Positions 53,774 through 62,768 are shown, counted from the first letter of the stretch. The stretch is DNA of 64,000 bases from Synergistaceae bacterium DZ-S4 (GCA_025943965.1 JAPCWD010000002.1:124001-188000); one strand, 5' to 3'. A program made the numbers and translations. Notes: generated from the letters alone by a model not told the origin.

Positions 53774-55657
53774 TTACAGTGCTTTTTTGACCCTGATGAA
53801 GCATTCGGCGTAGGGGGCTCCGCATCCGGGAGCCTTCTGTGCTTCTGTAAGAAGGTTTATGCCGGGCACGCCCTGTTTTGCTGAAGCCAGCCCCTCTCGC
53901 AGGGAACTCTCTTCTACAGCGCACATTATTAGATGTTCTCCGTTCCTTGAATATACAACTACCCTCTCACTGTTTGTCAGGTCAAGTTTTTTCATGTCAG
54001 CGGCAGACATATAAATATCCGGAATGTCGGGTATATTTGGGGCGTCGAAGCTGTGTCCGTTTATATACTCTTTCACGTGGAAAGTGACCAGCCTTAGTTC
54101 TCCTTCTTCAGGGAGACTTATCACAGGGACACACTCCGGCAGTTTTGCCATAGTTCCGGGGTCGGTCCAATATATTGGTTCTTTCCACTCATAAAGTCCT
54201 TCCGATACCTTTTCCAGCCTTTTTTCACTGAGCATCAGCCTGTCCATTTCTTCATAAAGTTTTACAAGATCCGTCTTCAGTCCAAGAGTTTTTGCCAGCC
54301 CGTTAAATATCTCTATATCCGACTTCACCATTCCCTGAGGTTCGACTATCCTCTCACTCCTCACAAGGAAGCTGTGCCAGTATGACCCCAGCCAGTCATG
54401 ATCTTCTTCAAGGTAGGTCGCTGCGGGCAGCACCAGGTCGCATTCTTTCGCAGTTTCTGTCATGAATATCTCTGTACAAACCTTGAACGGGACCGATCTC
54501 ATGGCCCTGACTATGCCTGAACTTCCCGGGTTCTGCATAACAGGGTCTGCCGTTGTTATGTGAAGCACACTTATCTTTGGTGAGGCATCAAGGATTTCTT
54601 TTCCCATCGTGCCTGTTCCGAATTTACGTACATTGTCAGAGCGGGGAATAAGTTCTTTTGGAAAGAGCGCATGCTCGTCCTTTCCAAAACTGAGGCCTGA
54701 ACGCGGATCTTCGAAACCGCCTGAGATCACAGATAAGGCAAACATCCACTTAAACTGCATGTCTCCGTGGAGATATCTTTGAGATCCGTAAGAAGGCATA
54801 TATGTCACAGGACTGAATTTTATCAGCCAGAGTAATATTTCCTCTGCTGCAGTCTCATCTATACCGGCTGTATCAAGAAGCTTTTCTTCTTCGAGACTCT
54901 TTAGGCTAACAAGGAATTCCTCGTAATTTACGACCCTGCTCTTCCACTCATTCGAAGATACTCCCATACTGATCAATTTTTTGCAGAGCCATGCCGCCAA
55001 TGCGAAATCTCCGCCCGGAGATATGTACCATGATCTGTCGGCAGCTTCGGATGTTTCAGTATTTCTTATTTCAAGAGAGGCGATCTCACCGCCTTTATCT
55101 CGTATTTTGCGGAAGATCTGCCTTATCTGTGGCTGCGTTACAAGGGAATTTCTTCCCCAAAGCATTATGCCCTTTGCCTCAGACTGAAGCTCAGGAGTCA
55201 AAAAGGGAACTCCCCATCCGAGTGTGGCTTCCTTTAGTCCCGATGATCCGATGCTTGAACAGAGAGATCCCTTTGTTCCGGTATATCCTCCAAGTTCATT
55301 GAAGATGTGTGGGATAAGGGTCTTAGAAAAGTACATGGATCCGGCGCTTGAGTAATACATCAAAGATAGGGGCCCTGACTCAGATATCCCCGAAGAAACC
55401 TTGTCTGCCCATATGGACCATGCTTTTTCCCAAGTGAGCTCTTCCCAGCCGCTGCCGGATCTGAGCAGTGGGGTCCTTAACCTTCCGGGGTCAAAAACCC
55501 GATTCGCATAGCGGAGCCCCTTTGGGCAGATAAACTCAGTCCACCTATTCTTTTCATGAGGCTTCATCTCAATTTTATTGTTAATGGATCTTGCCCTCAT
55601 GGTACAGGCACAGGGGCAGTCGTGCGGGCAGGCGGTTGTTTTCCATTCCGATCGCAT
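53774..55657 (-). CDS. Molybdopterin-dependent oxidoreductase, DMSO-reductase family
   Basis: 627 residues. N-terminal [4Fe-4S] motif C-x3-C-x3-C...C (ACPHDCPCACTM, then EFICPKGLRY), a molybdopterin core (SLCSSIGSSGLKEATLGWGVP), and a C-terminal Molydop-binding domain (YMSAADMKKLDLTNSERVVV). No twin-arginine or other signal peptide, so it is cytoplasmic. The Mo ligand could be Cys or Ser in SLCSS, unresolved. It stands alone without ferredoxin or membrane subunits. Substrate unknown; it is related to formate dehydrogenase- and thiosulfate/polysulfide reductase-type enzymes. Start ATG 55657 behind CGGAGG; ATG 55684 is 9 codons earlier. Confidence 0.88.
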   Translation of the reverse strand: MRSEWKTTACPHDCPCACTMRARSINNKIEMKPHEKNRWTEFICPKGLRYANRVFDPGRLRTPLLRSGSGWEELTWEKAWSIWADKVSSGISESGPLSLMYYSSAGSMYFSKTLIPHIFNELGGYTGTKGSLCSSIGSSGLKEATLGWGVPFLTPELQSEAKGIMLWGRNSLVTQPQIRQIFRKIRDKGGEIASLEIRNTETSEAADRSWYISPGGDFALAAWLCKKLISMGVSSNEWKSRVVNYEEFLVSLKSLEEEKLLDTAGIDETAAEEILLWLIKFSPVTYMPSYGSQRYLHGDMQFKWMFALSVISGGFEDPRSGLSFGKDEHALFPKELIPRSDNVRKFGTGTMGKEILDASPKISVLHITTADPVMQNPGSSGIVRAMRSVPFKVCTEIFMTETAKECDLVLPAATYLEEDHDWLGSYWHSFLVRSERIVEPQGMVKSDIEIFNGLAKTLGLKTDLVKLYEEMDRLMLSEKRLEKVSEGLYEWKEPIYWTDPGTMAKLPECVPVISLPEEGELRLVTFHVKEYINGHSFDAPNIPDIPDIYMSAADMKKLDLTNSERVVVYSRNGEHLIMCAVEESSLREGLASAKQGVPGINLLTEAQKAPGCGAPYAECFIRVKKAL

Positions 55658-55761
55658 ATCAGTACCTCCGAATAAGATGATCAATAATTATAAAGGCAAA
55701 TTGGTCGGCTACATATAATATAACTCAACTTTTCCATCGTCTTTCCCGCATGCTTTTGATT

Positions 55762-55846
55762 GATCGGGAGAATGTTGTTTCCTGTTAAGGAAACATATAA
55801 AAACACAATAGCATTCGAACCATTTCGAATGCGTTTTGAGATCGGG
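55762..55846 (-). repeat. 85-bp structured repeat, copy 1 (inverted)
   Basis: Read on the minus strand this matches 62684-62768 over all 85 bases without gaps; I count 15 differences (82% identical). It holds two hairpins: GCATTCGAA...TTCGAATGC (55811-55832) and GTTTCC...GGAAAC (55785-55800), the first also present in the other copy. It lies in the gene-free gap upstream of the porin. Confidence 0.7.
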
Positions 55847-56223
55847 AATCGAGCGACTTCAATATTTTAGAGCCACTCGATCTCCGTTAAAATACATGCA
55901 GAGAAGACGAAAAAGAGAGGTTTTGAATCCAAGAGTGGCAAACGGCGGTAAGGTTGAGCTATAATTGGAAAATCATCAGGATGAAGGAAGTTTTTGCACG
56001 GAAATGTTCCTTAACCCCTGTCAGCGAGAGACTTATATGATAAAATGAGTCTACAGGCCTATATGACACAGTAAATATACTTGTATAATCTTACACAGCG
56101 GGATATTCCCCGCATACATCCGAATCTTGACAATTTGGACCCCAAATAGCTTGGACTTCTGCAAAGACCCTTGACGGCACGAAAGGTGGTGGAACACAAC
56201 CCCCGCCAATAAAGGAGAGCAGA
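55847..56223 (+). other. gene-free leader/promoter region of the porin gene
   Basis: No convincing reading frame here. It contains A/T-rich DNA, a TATAAT at 56084-56089 with a weak -35 (ATGACA, 15-bp spacing), a TTGACA at 56127-56132 with no obvious partner, and a 15-bp palindrome ATTTGG-ACC-CCAAAT (56134-56148). Just before 56224 there is a strong Shine-Dalgarno sequence, AAAGGAG. A long untranslated leader for the porin mRNA is likely. Confidence 0.5.
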
Positions 56224-56373
56224 ATGATAAGGCAGATGCGAAACATGGGAGAGAGCCGCGGAACAGAGAAGAGGAAACCTTGGAGACTTGTTTCTGTTCA
56301 GAGGCGACCCCCCGCGCAGATCGTCTGCGATATAAAAAAACTAAAAAAACAACCAAGGGGGTTGTACATTACT

Positions 56374-57876
56374 ATGAAAAAGTTTTTGGCAGTATTTGCA
56401 GTAATCGCGCTGGTAGCTTTCGCAGCACCGGCATTCGCAGCAAACCCGTTCATGGATGTACCCGCAGGCCACTGGGCATATGATGCAGTAGCACAGCTCG
56501 CAGCACGCGGCGTAGTATCCGGTTATCCCGACGGCGCATTCAAAGGCGCACAGCCCGCAACACGTTACGAAATGGCATCAGTAGTCGCCCGCGCACTCGC
56601 GAAGATCGACGCTGAGAAGGCAAGCAAGCAGGATCTCGAAATGCTGAAGAAGCTCGTCATGGAATTCAAAGACGAACTCGATGCACTCGGCGTGAAGGTC
56701 GACAAAATCGACAAACGCGTAGCAGTCCTCGAAGACCGCCTCGGCGGCTGGAAGCTCCGCGGATCCTTCCAGTTTGACGCCAACTTCTCAGGCGACGGTG
56801 CTTACAATGAAAATGGTGCAGAGACAGAATTTCACAAGGAATGGTTTGCACTCGTACTGACAAAGCAGATCGACGAGACGACTTCCCTCTATGCGCGTCT
56901 CCGTATGGGACAGTACGTTGCCGGTACAGGCCGCAACGACATGGCCGAGACCCGTTGGGACCGTATCTATGTAGACATGAAGCTCCCCTACGATGTTGAT
57001 TTCCGCGTAGGCCGCTGGCTTCAGGACTTCGAAGGCGATAAGGGCCTCTACTGGGCATATGACGCCAACCCGATGTTCGGAAGCTACCGTATGGATGGTT
57101 TCCGCGCTGCTAAGTCATGGGGTAATTTTACCGGTACGGCTATCGTAGCACGTAACGCAGGTATTTCCCCAACGGACCGTGAACTCGGAGAATACATGCA
57201 CTACGCTCTCGACCTCAACTTCCGTCCGAACGAGAAGTTCTGGATCGGCGCAACAGGCTACTGGCTCCAGGGCGATGCCAATGTATTTGTTGATGAAGAT
57301 GAAGATGGCTTCGATGATGATGGCATAAATCCCGATGCAGACGATGCCGATGCCAACACATATGCCATCTACGCAGGCTTCGCATTCAATCCCAATGTAG
57401 AACTTAAGGGAATTTACTACATGCAGGATCTCGGTGCGGATCTTGTCGGCGGATTCGATGACAGCCCGAGCGCATGGAAGGCAGTACTCGATGTGAAGCA
57501 GGACATGCTTAAGTTCACGAGTCTCTGGGTGCAGTATATGCAGATCGACAACAGCTTCTATGGACTCAACCAGCAGAACAACATGGACTGGGGCATTTCA
57601 CTTTCTGTAACAGACGCTATGCCGCTGAATGACAACCAGACGACAGTTTGGATGATTGGCGCGGAACAGGTTTGGAACGACAAGTGGACCACCTTCCTGA
57701 AGTACGCGAAGGCTGATTTCGACACAGAAGGCGTCGAAGATGCAGAGAACTACACAGCAGGCGTAACCTACCAGTACACACCTGCAGTCGCATTCCAGCT
57801 CGTCTATGACAACATCGACTTCGGTGCTGACAACGACGACCATCTTATCAAGTTCCGTACGAGCGTTAGCTTCTAG
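56374..57876 (+). CDS. SLH-domain outer-membrane porin (major envelope protein)
   Basis: 500 residues. Signal peptide (MKKFLAVFAVIALVAFAAPAF), an SLH domain (FMDVPAGHWAYDAVAQLAAR ... SGYPDGAFKGAQPATRYEMA), a coiled coil (SKQDLEMLKKLVMEFKDELD ... VAVLEDRLGG), then a beta-barrel rich in alternating aromatics ending in RTSVSF. This is the anchor-coiled-coil-porin design typical of Synergistota. It should tether the outer membrane to the cell wall and allow diffusion. Codon choice is strongly biased, fitting high expression. Start ATG 56374. An in-frame ATG at 56224 has a better Shine-Dalgarno sequence and would add 50 basic residues ahead of the signal peptide. Confidence 0.92.
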   Translation: MKKFLAVFAVIALVAFAAPAFAANPFMDVPAGHWAYDAVAQLAARGVVSGYPDGAFKGAQPATRYEMASVVARALAKIDAEKASKQDLEMLKKLVMEFKDELDALGVKVDKIDKRVAVLEDRLGGWKLRGSFQFDANFSGDGAYNENGAETEFHKEWFALVLTKQIDETTSLYARLRMGQYVAGTGRNDMAETRWDRIYVDMKLPYDVDFRVGRWLQDFEGDKGLYWAYDANPMFGSYRMDGFRAAKSWGNFTGTAIVARNAGISPTDRELGEYMHYALDLNFRPNEKFWIGATGYWLQGDANVFVDEDEDGFDDDGINPDADDADANTYAIYAGFAFNPNVELKGIYYMQDLGADLVGGFDDSPSAWKAVLDVKQDMLKFTSLWVQYMQIDNSFYGLNQQNNMDWGISLSVTDAMPLNDNQTTVWMIGAEQVWNDKWTTFLKYAKADFDTEGVEDAENYTAGVTYQYTPAVAFQLVYDNIDFGADNDDHLIKFRTSVSF

Positions 57877-57896
57877 TCTGATTTAAGTGTTACTTA

Positions 57897-57927
57897 AGAG
57901 AGACCCGAGAGGGTCTCTCTTTTTTTA
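57897..57927 (+). terminator. rho-independent terminator of the porin gene
   Basis: AGAGAGACCC and GGGTCTCTCT with a GAGA tetraloop and a T-run, 20 bases after the stop. Perfect 10-bp stem. Confidence 0.95.
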
Positions 57928-58018
57928 GGTAAAATATGCTTGTCATAATCTGCGGCCCGGACTTATAATTAGTAGAGTTTTTCAGGGTTCAAATATGTAT
58001 CTGGGGAGGACCACAATT

Positions 58019-58780
58019 TTGAATAGGAAGTTTTCATTTCTTTTGCTTATTATTGTTGCATTTCTGATCGTTGCTCCGTCGATCGTTTCTGCTGACTCTT
58101 TTGAAAATGTACTCCAAAGGTGGACAAAAAGTGTAAAGTATATCGACAAGGAGAACATGATCGACAATTTAGAGATCCGTGCTACTTATTATTCTGCGGA
58201 GTTCATAGAGGCTCTCACACAGAACGAAGCAAAAAAGAACCTTTGGACACAGCAGGAGACCGACGACTATAAATATAATTTTTTAGGGGCGCTTCGTCTT
58301 GACGAAATGATCCCGATACAGATCGAATTTATTAACAACGGTCCTATGATGCACCTTGGCCCCTTCGATATAATGGCAAAGTTAATGATAGGGAACAAGG
58401 AATACAAGATGGTCGATTATGATAAGAGGTTCAACTTCAAATTTCAGGGCAAAAAAGATGGGCTTGTCTACTTCCCCCGATTTGACGAAAAGACGGGAAA
58501 GGATCTGTTAAAGGGCGTGAAGTCTGTCAGATTGATTTTTTCTCCGTCAATATCTCCGGTCGTGGAAGGCAGAAGGATCGAATTTATGTGGGACGTTTAT
58601 AACGACGACCCCTCGAAGCTTTACCAGGGAAAGACTGCGGCGCGGTTTGAAACAGACCGCCTTCTGAAGCGGCTTGAGAAACTTCGCAAGGACAAGGCTG
58701 AGCACGAGAAGCAGCTTCAGGGGATAAACGAGGAGATATCAACGGTCCAGAAGCGTCTGGATGAGCTGGCAAAACAGTAA
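58019..58780 (+). CDS. Exported protein of unknown function with C-terminal coiled coil
   Basis: 253 residues. Signal peptide about 1-25 (FSFLLLIIVAFLIVAP then ISA-like cleavage), a beta-rich middle (VKSVRLIFSPSISPVVEGRR), and a coiled coil with Lys/Glu heptads at about 205-250 (LLKRLEKLRKDKAEHEKQLQ). Start TTG 58019, 10 bases after GGGGAGG; the ATG at 57995 adds eight residues before the Shine-Dalgarno sequence. Not recognised. Its own terminator lies before pstS, so it is not in the pst operon. Confidence 0.7.
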   Translation: MNRKFSFLLLIIVAFLIVAPSIVSADSFENVLQRWTKSVKYIDKENMIDNLEIRATYYSAEFIEALTQNEAKKNLWTQQETDDYKYNFLGALRLDEMIPIQIEFINNGPMMHLGPFDIMAKLMIGNKEYKMVDYDKRFNFKFQGKKDGLVYFPRFDEKTGKDLLKGVKSVRLIFSPSISPVVEGRRIEFMWDVYNDDPSKLYQGKTAARFETDRLLKRLEKLRKDKAEHEKQLQGINEEISTVQKRLDELAKQ

Positions 58781-58801
58781 GGATCAATACAGAAAACAAC
58801 A

Positions 58802-58834
58802 GGGCAGAGGCTTCGGCACTCTGCCCATTTTTTA
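58802..58834 (+). terminator. rho-independent terminator
   Basis: GGGCAGAG and CTCTGCCC with a 9-base loop and ATTTTTTAT tail. Separates the unknown protein gene from pstS. Confidence 0.9.
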
Positions 58835-58847
58835 TCTTCATATGCTT

Positions 58848-58865
58848 CTGTTACATTTCTGTAAC
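58848..58865 (+). promoter_or_regulatory. Pho-box-like direct repeat upstream of pstS
   Basis: CTGTTAC-ATTT-CTGTAAC: two 7-bp units 11 bases apart, in the same arrangement as the E. coli PhoB site (two CTGTCAT-like units, 11-bp spacing). A -10-like TAGTAT lies 13-18 bases downstream at 58878-58883. It ends 70 bases before the pstS start. Strong fit to expected phosphate control. Confidence 0.7.
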
Positions 58866-58935
58866 ATAGTGTAAAGATAGTATTAACCTTCTCGGAATAT
58901 ACTTCATACAACATAGATAAGAGGAGGAATAAATA

Positions 58936-59763
58936 ATGAGAAAAATAATTTTTGCAGCAGTGTTGGCAGCGGTGATGGCATTCTCGGCAAGCGCCTTTGC
59001 GGGGCAGATAGTAATGGATGGATCAACTACGGTCCTTCCCTTCGGACAGGCCGCGGCGGAGCAATTCTCAAAGCAGAACCCCGACGTTAAGTTCTCAGTC
59101 TCCGGGACTGGAACCGGCAACGGTTTCAAGTCCCTTGCGGACGGCAGCGCCCAGATCGCGAATGCATCTAGATTCATAAAGGATTCGGAAATCAAATCAT
59201 GCATGGACAAAAAGGTCTACCCCGTGCCCTTCGCAGTCGCCCTTGACTGCCTTGTGCCGGTCGTCCACCCATCAAACCCAGTCAAGTCACTGACAAAGGC
59301 CCAGCTTAAGGACATCTACTCCGGTAAGGTCACCAACTGGAAACAGGTAGGCGGAAGCGACGCTCCCATAGTTGTGATAGGACGTGATACAAGCTCCGGA
59401 ACATATGGCACCTGGCAGGAAATGATAATGGACAAGGGCGAAAAGACAAGGATCACACCCAAAGCACAGGTAACTGCCTCCAGCGGAGCAATGATGACTG
59501 CGGTGGCGCAGAACAAGAATGCTATCGGATACGAGGGTATGGGTTACGTAAGCAAGTCGGTCAAAGCCCTTGCGGTTGACGGGATCGCCGGAACCGCGGC
59601 AGGCGCAAGAAGCGGGAAATACCCCCTCGCACGCTACCTCTACATGTTCACCAACGGATGGCCCGAGGGCGATGTCCTCGACTTCATCAACTACATGCAG
59701 AGCCCGGCAGGGCAGAAGATAGTAAACAGCACAGGCTTCGTCTCCCTTCAGGAAATGAAATAG
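58936..59763 (+). CDS. pstS: Phosphate ABC transporter substrate-binding protein
   Basis: 275 residues. Signal peptide about 1-22 (ends SAFAG). MDGSTTVLPF and FSVSGTGTGNGFKSL are the phosphate-binding loops, and RDTSSGTYGTWQ the C-terminal loop. Periplasmic; passes phosphate to PstCA. Terminal hairpin after the stop (59774-59814) separates it from pstC, which may set PstS above the membrane subunits. Confidence 0.95.
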   Translation: MRKIIFAAVLAAVMAFSASAFAGQIVMDGSTTVLPFGQAAAEQFSKQNPDVKFSVSGTGTGNGFKSLADGSAQIANASRFIKDSEIKSCMDKKVYPVPFAVALDCLVPVVHPSNPVKSLTKAQLKDIYSGKVTNWKQVGGSDAPIVVIGRDTSSGTYGTWQEMIMDKGEKTRITPKAQVTASSGAMMTAVAQNKNAIGYEGMGYVSKSVKALAVDGIAGTAAGARSGKYPLARYLYMFTNGWPEGDVLDFINYMQSPAGQKIVNSTGFVSLQEMK

Positions 59764-59773
59764 AAAAAGGCCG

Positions 59774-59814
59774 GCGGGAAGTTCGTCTGAGAAAATGGCA
59801 GACGAACCTCCCGC
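59774..59814 (+). terminator. hairpin after pstS (partial terminator or mRNA stabiliser)
   Basis: GCGGGAAGTTCGTCTG pairs with CAGACGAACCTCCCGC: 16-bp stem with one A/C mismatch and a 9-base loop, 10 bases after the stop. No T-run, so read-through into pstC is likely. Confidence 0.6.
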
Positions 59815-59817
59815 TGT

Positions 59818-59858
59818 GAAGCTGCGACCAAAATGCGGCTGAGCAATTGCTGAGCGGT
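59818..59858 (+). repeat. left arm of the inverted repeat flanking pstCAB
   Basis: GAAGCTGCGA then AAATGCGGCTGAGCAATTGC and TGAGCGGT recur inverted at 62899-62942; the arms differ by a small insertion in the middle and one base near the end. About 3 kb separates them, with pstC, pstA and pstB between. Confidence 0.65.
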
Positions 59859-59882
59859 TGCTCAGCAATCGTTTGACTGTTC
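59839..59882 (+). repeat. 11-bp direct-repeat array A (between pstS and pstC)
   Basis: Units CTGAGCAATTG, CTGAGCGGTTG, CTCAGCAATCG, TTTGACTGTTC follow without gaps, each 11 bases long: a 7-base core with a 4-base variable part. Located 67 bases upstream of pstC. Same module types recur in arrays B, C and D. Confidence 0.7.
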
Positions 59883-59948
59883 TAAAGCAACCGAAACAAA
59901 ATAAACGCATGGCCGCGTAAAGATGAACAATCAGAGAGGAAAAAAAAC

Positions 59949-60845
59949 ATGAAAGAGCGGCAGAAGAAAATTCTCAGTGGTTTTGGGGGCAGGGGGGACA
60001 GGATCATTGCGTATCTTGTCCGCTCAGTTTCCATGATCGGGATCCTGATAATGCTCTTTATCCTTGGATTTTTGATAGTAAATGGAATGCCGGTCCTGAA
60101 GGAGTCGTCCATTTCGGAGATATTTCTGAGCCGGGACTGGTATCCGGTGGAAGAGCCGCCTGCACTGGGGATGCTTCCCCTTATAGCGGGGACTCTTTCA
60201 GCGACGCTGCTTTCAAGCCTGATCGCCCTTCCCATAGCGATAGCACTGGCGATCTTCACGGCCGAGATAGCGCCGAGGAGGCTGAGGAGTATTTTCAAGG
60301 TGCTAATGGAACTGCTTGGATTCCTGCCCTCTATAGTGCTTGGATTTCTTGGCATGATGGTGCTGGCTCCATGGATGCAGGAGACCCTCAATATAGCCTC
60401 CGGTCTGAATCTCCTGAATGCCTCGATACTGCTCGGATTCCTCGTTATCCCGGTTGTCGCCTCGCTCTCAGAGGAAGCTCTCTCTTCGGTACCCAGGGAA
60501 CTGAGGGACGCCTCTTATGCCCTGGGGGCTACAAGATGGGAGACGGTACGCAGGGTGGTAATTCCGCACGCACTATCCGGAATAACGGCTGCCTCACTTT
60601 TGGGCGTTATGAGGGCTCTCGGTGAGACGATGGTCGTCCTGATGGCAGCGGGCGGAGCCGCGATCATCCCCCTTATGCTGACAGATCCGGTCAGGCCGCT
60701 CACGGCCACCATAGCTGCCGAGATGGGGGAGACCCCTGTAGGGAGCACCCATTATCACGCGCTCTTTTTTGCCGGCCTCATACTTCTTGCTGTAACGCTT
60801 GCAATAAACCTGACCTCTTTTTACATCGAAAGGAGGAAGAGATAG
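59949..60845 (+). CDS. pstC: Phosphate ABC transporter permease PstC
   Basis: 298 residues, six membrane helices. Cytoplasmic EAA-type loop ([20 protein letters not shown]) contacts PstB. ATG 59949 follows GAGAGGAA. Start of pstC-pstA-pstB. Confidence 0.95.
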   Translation: MKERQKKILSGFGGRGDRIIAYLVRSVSMIGILIMLFILGFLIVNGMPVLKESSISEIFLSRDWYPVEEPPALGMLPLIAGTLSATLLSSLIALPIAIALAIFTAEIAPRRLRSIFKVLMELLGFLPSIVLGFLGMMVLAPWMQETLNIASGLNLLNASILLGFLVIPVVASLSEEALSSVPRELRDASYALGATRWETVRRVVIPHALSGITAASLLGVMRALGETMVVLMAAGGAAIIPLMLTDPVRPLTATIAAEMGETPVGSTHYHALFFAGLILLAVTLAINLTSFYIERRKR

Positions 60846-60848
60846 AAG

Positions 60849-61715
60849 ATGGACAGAAATGTTTCCCGAAGGATAAAGGACCGGACCATGACCGGCCTCT
60901 TCTGTATAGCTGCCCTTTCCCTTGTCCTTGTCATAGGAGGGATGGCGGCATTCCTCTTTAAGGAGGGTTGGCAGATGCTCTCGCTCGACTTCCTTATAGA
61001 AGCTCCAAGGGACGGAATGACCGCGGGAGGAATAATGACCCCTCTTGTGGGGACAATTCAGCTTGTCATTGTCTCTATGGCAGCGGCTCTCCCGATAGGC
61101 ATTATGACGGGACTCTACTTTGCCGAGTATTCAAAGGATGACTGGCTCTCCAGGATATTAAGGGTGTCCATAAGGTGTCTTGCCGGAGTCCCCTCTGTAA
61201 TATACGGACTCTTCGGACTCTCCCTCTTCGTAGTCTTTCTGAATTTCGGATCGAGTTTGCTCTCCGCCGGACTGACCCTTGGATGCCTTTCCCTGCCGCT
61301 TATAGTTACGGTATCAGAACAGGCTTTCTTGGCTGTTCCTCAGGATTACAGGGACGCGTCCTACGCACTCGGAGCGACAAAATGCCAGACGATACTGAAG
61401 GTGGTCCTGCCCTCGGCGGCTTCAACTATAATTACAGGAACGATACTTTCAATAGGAAGGGTGGCGGGGGAGACGGCTCCTATCATGTTCACGGGAGCGG
61501 CATTCTTTGCACCTGAAGTGGCAAAGAGCATTTTTGATCAGGTCATGGCGCTGCCCTATCACATATATGTACTGGCTACGGCATCTACTGACCTTGAGGC
61601 TACCAGGCCTATACAGTACGGAGCGATCCTTGTGCTTATAGGACTTGTCCTCGGGACCAGTGCGGTCGGCGTCTTGGCGAGATCACGCCTTGCGGCCAGA
61701 AGCGGGAGGCAATAA
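60849..61715 (+). CDS. pstA: Phosphate ABC transporter permease PstA
   Basis: 288 residues, six membrane helices; EAA loop [22 protein letters not shown], and the typical [14 protein letters not shown] before the last helix. ATG 60849, 3 bases after pstC; pstB starts 1 base after its stop. Confidence 0.95.
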   Translation: MDRNVSRRIKDRTMTGLFCIAALSLVLVIGGMAAFLFKEGWQMLSLDFLIEAPRDGMTAGGIMTPLVGTIQLVIVSMAAALPIGIMTGLYFAEYSKDDWLSRILRVSIRCLAGVPSVIYGLFGLSLFVVFLNFGSSLLSAGLTLGCLSLPLIVTVSEQAFLAVPQDYRDASYALGATKCQTILKVVLPSAASTIITGTILSIGRVAGETAPIMFTGAAFFAPEVAKSIFDQVMALPYHIYVLATASTDLEATRPIQYGAILVLIGLVLGTSAVGVLARSRLAARSGRQ

Positions 61716-61716
61716 T

Positions 61717-62487
61717 ATGAACACCACAAACTTTGATCCCCAGATAAAGACGACAGACCTTGACCTCTACTACGGGGATAACCGGGTGCTGAAAAACATC
61801 ACATTTGACATCGGGCGCAGGACCGTAGCAGCATTCATAGGCCCCTCGGGCTGCGGCAAGAGCAGTTATCTCAGATGCCTGAACAGGATGAATGACTTCA
61901 TACCGTCGGCCAGGATAACTGGCAGGATAGAGATCGAGGGAGAAAACATCCTCTCTCCGGATACCGATGTTATAGCGCTGAGGCGCAGAGTGGGGATGGT
62001 CTTCCAGAAACCGAATCCTTTCCCAATGTCGATATATGAAAACGTAGCCTACGGTCCGAGGCTGAACGGCATAAAGGACAAGAATACTCTTGACGAGACT
62101 GTTGAAAAAAGCCTGAAGGGCGCCGCACTATGGGATGAGGTGAAAGACAAGCTCTCATCTCCGGGAACAGGCCTTTCGGGCGGGCAGCAGCAGAGGCTCT
62201 GCATAGCGAGGGCGATAGCCACCCAGCCGGAGGTGCTCCTCATGGATGAACCCACGAGCGCGCTGGACCCAATGTCGACCGCCAGGGTGGAAGAACTTAT
62301 AAGGGAGCTCAAGGGAGATTACACAGTTGCCATAGTCACGCACAACATGCAGCAGGCCGCCCGTGTATCAGACTATACAGCCTTCTTCCTTCTGGGGGAT
62401 CTCATAGAATACGACCGGACAGCGAAGATATTCACATCTCCCTCGGACAAGAGGACCGAGGACTACATCTCGGGAAGGTTCGGCTAG
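61717..62487 (+). CDS. pstB: Phosphate ABC transporter ATPase PstB
   Basis: 256 residues. Walker [14 protein letters not shown], signature [14 protein letters not shown], Walker [14 protein letters not shown]-loop THNMQQA. Start ATG 61717 behind GGGAGG; a longer frame from 61645 overlaps pstA. Confidence 0.97.
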   Translation: MNTTNFDPQIKTTDLDLYYGDNRVLKNITFDIGRRTVAAFIGPSGCGKSSYLRCLNRMNDFIPSARITGRIEIEGENILSPDTDVIALRRRVGMVFQKPNPFPMSIYENVAYGPRLNGIKDKNTLDETVEKSLKGAALWDEVKDKLSSPGTGLSGGQQQRLCIARAIATQPEVLLMDEPTSALDPMSTARVEELIRELKGDYTVAIVTHNMQQAARVSDYTAFFLLGDLIEYDRTAKIFTSPSDKRTEDYISGRFG

Positions 62488-62499
62488 AGTAAAAGACGG

Positions 62500-62543
62500 C
62501 TGAGCAATGGCTGAGCGGTTGCTGAGCAATAGCTTAGCGATTG
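62500..62543 (+). repeat. 11-bp direct-repeat array B (downstream of pstB)
   Basis: CTGAGCAATGG, CTGAGCGGTTG, CTGAGCAATAG, CTTAGCGATTG: four contiguous 11-base units, 12 bases after the pstB stop. First three share CTGAGC; the second is identical to a unit of array A. Confidence 0.7.
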
Positions 62544-62616
62544 TGAGGATCAAGGGCAGAGGCGGGCAAGCGATCGTGAGAACCAAAAGCACAGTCGTTC
62601 CCGGACGCTTCTAAAC

Positions 62617-62686
62617 GGGGATCCAGAGGCTTTTGTTTAGGCCTAAAAAGCTAGTAATAGTAAAGATCTAGAGTCACTGGATCCCC
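62617..62686 (+). repeat. inverted repeat around a 50-base segment
   Basis: GGGGATCCAG (62617-62626) and CTGGATCCCC (62677-62686) are exact inverted copies; inside them AGGCTTTT and AAAAAGCT can also pair. Part of the structured, gene-free 476-bp gap between pstB and phoU. Confidence 0.5.
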
Positions 62687-62768
62687 GATCTCGAAACGCA
62701 CTCGAAATAGTTCGAATGCTAAGGAGTTTTTGAATGTTTCCTTAGAAGAAAACGGCATTCTCCTGATG
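62684..62768 (+). repeat. 85-bp structured repeat, copy 2
   Basis: Matches 55762-55846 read on the opposite strand (15 of 85 positions differ, no gaps). Contains the hairpin GCACTCGAA...TTCGAATGC and the GTTTCCTTA...AAGAAAAC region. Located in the gap before phoU. Confidence 0.7.

Noticed and set aside
4191-56148. TTTGGACC as a dispersed regulatory motif (also near 7339, 29560, 56136)
   Set aside because: About two copies of an 8-base word are expected by chance in 64 kb on two strands; only the palindromic copy at 7334-7354 stands out.
55658-56223. Insertion sequence in the long gap before the porin
   Set aside because: No transposase frame and no terminal repeats with target duplication; only the 85-bp element and promoter-like DNA are visible.
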